Origin: an uncultured Actinomycetes bacterium
Lineage (GTDB): Bacteria > Actinomycetota > CALGFH01
NCBI GenBank assembly: GCA_937881255.1
Contig: CALGFH010000032.1
Location: forward strand, 1 to 17,294
Direction: 5' to 3'
DNA length: 17,294 nucleotides
The notes below the pieces were generated by a model, which worked only from the letters and a program-made list of their open reading frames with translations, had not been told where the DNA came from and did not search any database. Positions 12,904 through 17,294 of the stretch are shown one piece after another. Within the stretch, counting starts at the first letter, position 1. Every line of letters starts with the position of its first letter. The position numbers and the translations under genes were made by a program.

Positions 12904-13805
12904 CCACCGCCGGGCGCGCGCCAACCTCACCCGCCGGTGCTGGGGCCCCTTCTGGGAGGGTAGCCGACGGCCGGGAGGAGTGCTCGCGGCCGTCCACAGG
13001 CTGGCCGGTACTGGGCGCCCGGCGCGAGCTGCGCGCCTGGGCGACCCGCGAGCTGGCCGCCGCCGGCTGCGTCTCGGCCCCGGCCGAGGCCGACTGGCTG
13101 CTCGAGGAGGCGCCCGGCGAGGACGCCCTGCGGGCGATGGTGGCCCGGCGGGTGACCGGGGAGCCGCTCCAGTACGTGATCGGGTGGGCGCCGTTCGGGC
13201 GGCTGCGGCTGGGGGTGGGGCCGGGCGTGTTCGTGCCCCGGCCCGAGACCGAGGGCCTGGCCGACCGGGCCGCCGGCCACCTCCGTTCCGCCTCTGAGCC
13301 CCGGGTCGGCGTGGACGTGTGCGCCGGGTCGGGGGCGATCGCCTGCTTCCTGGCCGCCGAGGTGCCCGGGGCGCGGGTGCTGGCCACCGAGCTCGACCCG
13401 GGGGCGCTGGCCTGGGCGGCCGGCAACGCCGAGCGGTACGGGGTCGAGCTGCTGGCCGGCGACCTGGACGCCCCCCTGCCGGCCGAGCTGGCCGGGCGGG
13501 TGGACGTGCTCTGCGCCAACGTGCCCTATGTGCCCAGCGGGGCCATCGCCACCCTGCCCACCGACGTCCGCGACCACGAGCCGCTGCTGGCCCTCGACGG
13601 CGGCCCCGACGGCCTCGACGTGCTCCGCCGCCTGGCCCCACGGGCCGGGCACTGGCTCGCCCCGGGCGGCTGGCTGCTCTGCGAGATCGGCGAGGACCAG
13701 GCCGACGCGGCCGCCGCCCTGCTGACCGCGGCCGGGCTGGCCGAGGTCGCCGTCCATCCCGACCTGGCCGGCCGCGACCGGGTCCTGGAAGGGAGGCGGC
13801 CATGA
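12900..13805 (+). CDS. prmC: PrmC-like protein-(glutamine-N5) methyltransferase
   Basis: SAM-dependent methyltransferase expected to methylate the GGQ glutamine of RF1 encoded just upstream. It has 301 aa from GTG 12900 (GAGGG at 12889-12893, spacing 6; GTGA overlap with prfA). The SAM loop is DVCAGSG (139-145). The N-terminal helical domain is short (ELRAWATRELAAAGC..., about 42-95) and leads into GEPLQYVIGWAPFG and PGVFVPRPETEGL. The catalytic NPPY motif is replaced by NVPY (207-210), followed by VPSGAIATLP and ALDGGPDGLDVLRRL. This resembles the PrmC-related subfamily with NAPYVP rather than classical PrmC (my recollection). Residues 12-34 are encoded by a copy of the dispersed 66-bp element, and no ATG, GTG or TTG lies between it and residue 80. 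The stop overlaps the next gene as ATGA. Confidence 0.85.
   Translation: MTTAGRAPTSPAGAGAPSGRVADGREECSRPSTGWPVLGARRELRAWATRELAAAGCVSAPAEADWLLEEAPGEDALRAMVARRVTGEPLQYVIGWAPFGRLRLGVGPGVFVPRPETEGLADRAAGHLRSASEPRVGVDVCAGSGAIACFLAAEVPGARVLATELDPGALAWAAGNAERYGVELLAGDLDAPLPAELAGRVDVLCANVPYVPSGAIATLPTDVRDHEPLLALDGGPDGLDVLRRLAPRAGHWLAPGGWLLCEIGEDQADAAAALLTAAGLAEVAVHPDLAGRDRVLEGRRP
12934..12999 (+). repeat. Dispersed 66-bp element, copy C (inside the 5' end of prmC)
   Basis: Best copy: 31 of 32 positions match copy B at the GGGGCCCC-TTCTGGGAGG-GTAGCC end, and the outer GCGGCCGTCCACAG end differs by one base. Between the GTAGCC and GTCCACAG blocks it has the same spacing as copies A and B. It begins 31 bases after the prfA stop and is in the translated part of prmC if the GTG at 12900 is used. 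Confidence 0.75.
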
Positions 13806-14479
13806 CCGAGCCCGACATGACCGGGGACCCGCGGGTCATCCCCGTCTCCAAGGACGAGGAGCAGTGGCCGGGGCTGCTCGAGGTCGGCGGCGAGATCATC
13901 GCCAGGGGCGGGCTGGTCGTGCTGCCCACCGACACCCTGTACGGCGTCGCCTGCGACCCGTTCAACCCCTCGGCCGTCGACGCCCTGTTCAAGGCCAAGC
14001 GGCGCGGCCGCGACCTGCCCCTGCCGGTGCTGGTCCACACCTGGCGCCAGGCCATCGGCCTGGTCGACGAGGTCACCGACCAGGCCCAGGCGCTGATCGC
14101 CGCCTGGTGGCCGGGGCCGCTGACCCTGGTCCTGCGGGAGGCGCCCGGCATCGGCTGGGACCTCGGCGACTCGCGGGGCACGGTGGCCGTCCGCATGCCC
14201 AAGCAGACCTTCGCCCTGGCCCTCATCCAGCGCACCGGCCCGCTGGCCACCTCCAGCGCCAACCGCTCCGGCGAGCCGACCCCGAGCGAGGTCCCGGCGG
14301 TGGTCGAGCAGCTCGGCGACCACGTCGGGGTCTTCTTCGATGCCGGGCCGGCCCCCGACGGGCCGGCCTCCAGCATCGTCGACCTCACCGGCAGGCGGCC
14401 CCGGCTGCTGCGCGAGGGCGCCATCGGTGCCGACGAGCTGGAACGAGTGCTCGAGGAGCCGTTCGACTATGGCACCTGA
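13802..14479 (+). CDS. L-threonylcarbamoyladenylate synthase (Sua5/YwlC/TsaC family)
   Basis: Makes threonylcarbamoyl-AMP from threonine, bicarbonate and ATP, the first step of the t6A modification at position 37 of ANN-decoding tRNAs. It has 225 aa, a single YrdC-like domain without the extra C-terminal Sua5 domain. Motifs: LPTDTLYGVACDPF (41-54), KAKRRGRDLPLPVLV (64-78), WWPGPLTLVL (102-111) and TSSANRSGEPTP (150-161). ATG 13802 has GGGAGG (13791-13796) five bases upstream and overlaps the prmC stop. The gene belongs to the widely conserved prfA-prmC-sua5 order. The phosphatase start lies inside its last codons. Confidence 0.94.
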   Translation: MTEPDMTGDPRVIPVSKDEEQWPGLLEVGGEIIARGGLVVLPTDTLYGVACDPFNPSAVDALFKAKRRGRDLPLPVLVHTWRQAIGLVDEVTDQAQALIAAWWPGPLTLVLREAPGIGWDLGDSRGTVAVRMPKQTFALALIQRTGPLATSSANRSGEPTPSEVPAVVEQLGDHVGVFFDAGPAPDGPASSIVDLTGRRPRLLREGAIGADELERVLEEPFDYGT

Positions 14480-15056
14480 CCCGGGCGGCGCCGGCGGGCC
14501 GTTCGGCGTGCTGTTCGTCTGCACGGGCAACATCTGCCGGTCGCCGACGGCCGAGGCCCTGGCCCGGCGCGAGCTGGACCGCTACCCCGGGGCGCCGATC
14601 CAGGTGTCGTCGGCCGGCAGCCACGCCCTCGAGGGCAACCCGGCGGCCAGCCGCTCGATGCTGGCCGCCTCGACCAGAGGGGCCAGCCTGGAGCGGCACT
14701 TCGCCCGGGAGCTGACCAGGCGCCGGGTCCGCTCGGCCGGCCTGATCCTGTGCATGGCCGCCGAGCACCGCCCCTTCGTGCTCAGCTACGACCGCTCCGC
14801 GGCCAGCCGGACCTTCCTGCTGGCCACCTTCGCCCGCGTGGCCAGCCAGTGGGAGTGGCTGGCCGGCTCGCCGGCCGAGCTGGTCGCCCTGGCCGCCGAG
14901 CACGCCCGGGAGGAGGACGGCGACGACATCGACGACCCCCTCGGCCATCCCGCCGAGGCCTACGCGGCCTGCGCCGAGCGCCTGGACGGTCTGGTCACCC
15001 CCGTGATCGCCGCCCTCGTCAAGACCACGCCCGTCGGCTCCAAGGGTGCGACGTGA
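14469..15056 (+). CDS. Low-molecular-weight protein-tyrosine phosphatase family protein
   Basis: Predicted cytosolic phosphatase of 195 aa, a little longer than the 150-160 aa core. The P-loop is CTGNICRS (18-25) with nucleophile C18 and R24. The general-acid loop is DIDDPLGHP, with D155/D156 before P157. An insertion with FARELTRRRVRSAGLILCMAAEHR before the acid loop is usual; the displayed part LILCMAAEHR is conserved. In Bacilli the YwlE member at this locus is an arginine phosphatase, and other members act on tyrosine kinases of polysaccharide export. Which applies here is open; the next gene, a glycan initiator, favours neither strongly. ATG 14469 overlaps the previous gene by 11 nt, with GAGGAG (14453-14458) ten bases upstream. 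Confidence 0.92.
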   Translation: MAPDPGGAGGPFGVLFVCTGNICRSPTAEALARRELDRYPGAPIQVSSAGSHALEGNPAASRSMLAASTRGASLERHFARELTRRRVRSAGLILCMAAEHRPFVLSYDRSAASRTFLLATFARVASQWEWLAGSPAELVALAAEHAREEDGDDIDDPLGHPAEAYAACAERLDGLVTPVIAALVKTTPVGSKGAT

Positions 15057-15062
15057 TAGGTT
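15057..15062 (+). promoter_or_regulatory. Possible -10 box before the WecA-like gene
   Basis: TAGGTT ends 9 bases before GTG 15072 and overlaps the phosphatase stop region. Transcription from it would be almost leaderless. The gene has no clear Shine-Dalgarno, which agrees with this. No -35 is recognised. Confidence 0.35.
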
Positions 15063-15071
15063 GCTGAGTTC

Positions 15072-16181
15072 GTGGGAAACCTCCGGGCGTACATCCTCGT
15101 CGCCGTCATGGCGGCAGGCCTCACCTACTGCCTGACCCCGGTGGTGCGGGCCGCAGCCCTGCGGATCGGGGCCGTCGACCGGCCGGGCGGCCGCAAGATG
15201 CACGCCATCGCCACCCCGACCCTGGGCGGGCTGGCCCTGTTCTTCGGCTTCGTCGGCGGCCTCGCCCTGTCGTCGCTGCTGTTCCCGGAGCTGTTCGTCT
15301 CCTCGGAGGCGGCCGGCATCGCCATCGGGGCCTCCCTGATGGTCGGCATCGGCATCGTCGACGACCTCAAGGGCCTGTCCGCCCCGGTCAAGCTGGCCGG
15401 CCAGATCCTGGCCGCCACCACCATGACCCTGGCCGGGGTGCAGGTGCTGTTCTTCTGGCTGCCGTCGGTCGGGCCCCTGGACGAGGGCGTCATCAGCCTC
15501 GCCCCCGAGCTCGGCATCCCCATCACCGTGCTGCTGGTGATCGTCACCGTCAACGCCATCAACCTGGTCGACGGCCTCGACGGGCTGGCCGCCGGCCTGG
15601 TCGCCATCGGCGCGATGGCCTACTTCGTCTACAGCTACCGCACCGGGGCCACCGGCCTGATCGCCCAGGACTCGCCGGCCCCGCTGCTCAGCGCCCTGCT
15701 GTTCGGGATCTGCGCCGGGTTCCTGCCCCACAACTTCAACCCGGCCCGCATCTTCATGGGCGACACCGGCTCGATGCTGCTCGGCACCCTGCTCGCCGGG
15801 GCCACCATCACCGGCATCGGCCGCACCACCCAGCCCCAGGCCGGCGACCAGTTCGCCCTGCTGATCCCGGTGGCCATCCCGATCCTGGTCCTGGCCCTGC
15901 CCTTCCTCGACACGCTGCTGGCCGTCGGCCGCCGCATGCGCTCGGGCGCCGGCATCATGACCGCCGACAAGCAGCACCTCCACCACCGCCTGCTGGAGAT
16001 CGGCCACTCCCACCGCCGGGCCGTGCTCATCCTCTACGCCTGGAGCGCCCTGCTGGCCGGCTCGGTGGTCGCCCTCTCCTTCACCGGCCCCCGCCGGGTC
16101 CTCCCCTTCTTCCTGGTCGTGGTCGCCTGCGGCATCTTCGGGCTGCTCTCCCCGCGCTGGCGCCGCGGCCCCGTGCCCTAG
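15072..16181 (+). CDS. WecA/TagO-like undecaprenyl-phosphate GlcNAc-1-phosphate transferase
   Basis: Polytopic membrane enzyme of the MraY/WecA superfamily. It transfers a sugar-1-phosphate, usually GlcNAc-1-P, from UDP-sugar to undecaprenyl phosphate, starting cell-wall polymers such as teichoic acid, arabinogalactan linker or O-antigen-type glycans. It has 369 aa and about 10-11 hydrophobic segments. Catalytic motifs: VDDLKGL (96-102, Asp pair), NAINLVDGLDGLAAG (161-175), FMGDTGS (229-235, D231) and the WecA-type HLHHR (302-306), which separates it from MraY. An early DRPGGRKMH motif is also typical. It starts at GTG 15072, 15 nt after the phosphatase stop. It is the last gene of the rightward cluster; an ATP-synthase operon often follows in Actinobacteria but does not here. 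Confidence 0.94.
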   Translation: MGNLRAYILVAVMAAGLTYCLTPVVRAAALRIGAVDRPGGRKMHAIATPTLGGLALFFGFVGGLALSSLLFPELFVSSEAAGIAIGASLMVGIGIVDDLKGLSAPVKLAGQILAATTMTLAGVQVLFFWLPSVGPLDEGVISLAPELGIPITVLLVIVTVNAINLVDGLDGLAAGLVAIGAMAYFVYSYRTGATGLIAQDSPAPLLSALLFGICAGFLPHNFNPARIFMGDTGSMLLGTLLAGATITGIGRTTQPQAGDQFALLIPVAIPILVLALPFLDTLLAVGRRMRSGAGIMTADKQHLHHRLLEIGHSHRRAVLILYAWSALLAGSVVALSFTGPRRVLPFFLVVVACGIFGLLSPRWRRGPVP

Positions 16182-16188
16182 CCGGCTA
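16179..16188. other. Convergent junction: two stop codons within one palindrome
   Basis: TAGCCGGCTA is a perfect 10-bp palindrome. Its first three bases are the stop of the WecA-like gene and its last three are the complement of the minus-strand gene's TAG. Only 4 bp separate the two coding regions, so neither has room for its own terminator between them. Confidence 0.8.
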
Positions 16189-17294
16189 CAGGTCGGCCAC
16201 CGCGTACAGCCGGTCGCTGGCCTGGCTGGCGGCCAGGACGGTGCCGCGCCCGCCGGTGGCGGTCACGGCCAGCACCTGCTGGTCCCCGGCGCCCGGGGTC
16301 AGGTCCCGGCCCGACCAGGCCCCGCCCCGGTAGATGGCGACGAAGGGGTGCTGGCGGAAGTCCTTGTAGGCCACGAACACCACCCCCAGCGAGGTCGCCA
16401 CCCGCGGCTCCACGCCCGGGGTGACGAACTGGCGGCCGCGATAGCCCCCGGAGGCGTTGTTGAGGTAGACGACGTCGTTCCCGTCCCGCTGGAAGGTGAG
16501 GTGGTTGTTGCCGGGGCCGGAGCGGAAGGCGTCCGGGTTGAGGTCGATGTCGCCGGCGAACGACAGCCGCCGGAAGGCCCAGCTGCCGGTGCAGTCGGCC
16601 GAGCCGGTGCGGATGTGGCCCCTGGTCCCCTGGGCGCCGTCGTTGCGGGAGAAGAACAGGTCGGCCCCGCTGGCCCCGGCGCTGGCCGGCTTGAGCACGA
16701 TCGAGGGCCGCTCGTCGTTCCCGGCGAAGGTGATCTGCTGCTTGACGATCGGGTCGATGCAGTCGCCGGCGCCGATGGTCTTGCTCTGGAACAGCAGGCT
16801 GGGGGCGAACTCGCCGCCGGGGCCGACCTGCTCGGTCCAGACCGCCCACCACTGGTCGGTGAAGGCGACCAGGTCGCCGGCGGTGAGGGCGCCGCCGCCC
16901 TGGGTCGCGGTCGACACCCGCTGGACGTTGACCAGCCCGCCGGTGTGGGGCCGCTTGGCGATCCAGACGCCGTTGGTGCCCTGGTACAGCAGGAAGGTGG
17001 AGCTGCCGTCGTCGGCGGCGGCCAGGACCCGCCCGCGCAGGGGGCTCTGGGCCCGGGTCCAGCTGCCGCCGCTGCCCTGGAAGTAGAAGATCAGGCCGAG
17101 GTCGGCGCAGCTCCCGCCGTGGAAGGACACGAACCCGCGGGTCAGCCCGCCGGAGGTGGCGACCGCGTCCGCCGTCACGGCCTCGAAGTCGCAGCCCACC
17201 TGGACCACGGTGACCGGCCCGATGGCCGCCCTGGCGGGAACGGCCACCGCGCCCACCAGCAGGGCGATGGAGAGGATCGTCAGGAGCCGCCGTC
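16186..17294 (-). CDS. Exported protein of unknown function, possibly beta-propeller-like (5' end outside window)
   Basis: I do not recognise a named family. The minus-strand frame is open to the right edge, so the start lies beyond 17294; at least 368 aa are visible. The first visible residues form a signal peptide: RR, hydrophobic LLTILSIALLVGAVAVP, and an ARA-A cleavage site. GTG 17256 would cut this in half and is unlikely to be the start. The mature part is rich in G, T, S and aromatic residues. It has repeating strand patterns such as SWTRAQ, FLLYQGTNGVW, WWAVWTEQ, DLFFSRNDG, NHLTFQRDGND and VVFVAYKDF, like the blades of a sialidase-type or other propeller. Four cysteines (VGCDF, GSCAD, GDCID, ADCTG) could form two disulfides. 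No catalytic motif is seen. It converges on the WecA-like gene and is probably transcribed separately. Confidence 0.75.
   Translation of the reverse strand, partial: RRLLTILSIALLVGAVAVPARAAIGPVTVVQVGCDFEAVTADAVATSGGLTRGFVSFHGGSCADLGLIFYFQGSGGSWTRAQSPLRGRVLAAADDGSSTFLLYQGTNGVWIAKRPHTGGLVNVQRVSTATQGGGALTAGDLVAFTDQWWAVWTEQVGPGGEFAPSLLFQSKTIGAGDCIDPIVKQQITFAGNDERPSIVLKPASAGASGADLFFSRNDGAQGTRGHIRTGSADCTGSWAFRRLSFAGDIDLNPDAFRSGPGNNHLTFQRDGNDVVYLNNASGGYRGRQFVTPGVEPRVATSLGVVFVAYKDFRQHPFVAIYRGGAWSGRDLTPGAGDQQVLAVTATGGRGTVLAASQASDRLYAVADL

Noticed and set aside
12980..12982. GTG after GGGAGGAG in element copy C as the prmC start
   Set aside because: It is in a different frame from prmC and opens only a low-complexity shadow frame.

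Overview
The window is a stretch of chromosome from a very GC-rich bacterium. Third codon positions are almost all G or C, and long open antisense frames are common. The gene content is mostly conserved housekeeping. An actinobacterial origin fits best: Rho carries a long disordered insert between its N-terminal helices and its RNA-binding domain, and several genes have TAGNNT-type -10 boxes close to the start codon. The order rho-rpmE-DUF1385-prfA-prmC-sua5 suggests a deep-branching Actinomycetota lineage (for example Thermoleophilia, Acidimicrobiia or Nitriliruptoria) rather than Streptomyces or Mycobacterium. This placement is inference from gene order and protein character; no phylogeny was run.

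Layout. (1) Positions 1-294 are non-coding and repeat-rich, with one copy of a dispersed element and a tandem array of 33-34 bp units. (2) 295-2639 holds hom and thrC, two steps of threonine synthesis. (3) 2640-4832 is a MarR regulator and a 14-TM-type DHA2 drug exporter, preceded by a palindromic operator-like site. The pair separates hom-thrC from thrB. (4) 4863-5786 is thrB, probably read from its own leaderless promoter. (5) 5868-8087 is a glycogen-debranching-type glycosidase. (6) 8088-8469 is a long, hairpin-rich rho leader, followed by rho. (7) 10552-16181 is a tight co-directional cluster: rpmE, DUF1385 membrane protein, prfA, prmC-like methyltransferase, threonylcarbamoyl-AMP synthase, low-molecular-weight phosphatase and a WecA/TagO-like glycan initiator. 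Spacings run from 15 nt to 4-11 nt overlaps. (8) 16186 to the right edge is a convergent gene for an exported protein of unknown function, cut by the window end.

Functionally the right half is an expression-machinery block: transcription termination (Rho), ribosomal protein bL31, translation termination (RF1 and its probable methylase) and tRNA t6A synthesis. It ends in envelope glycan initiation. The left half is threonine synthesis interrupted by an efflux cassette.

I did not find an obvious new defence or mobile system. The most unusual signals are non-coding. A roughly 66 bp element occurs three times with the same internal spacing; one copy is apparently translated inside the N-terminus of the prmC-like gene. 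There is also a hairpin-forming tandem array before hom, a structured rho leader, and a dyad plus a start-proximal hairpin before rpmE. The prmC-like protein has NVPY where NPPY is expected.
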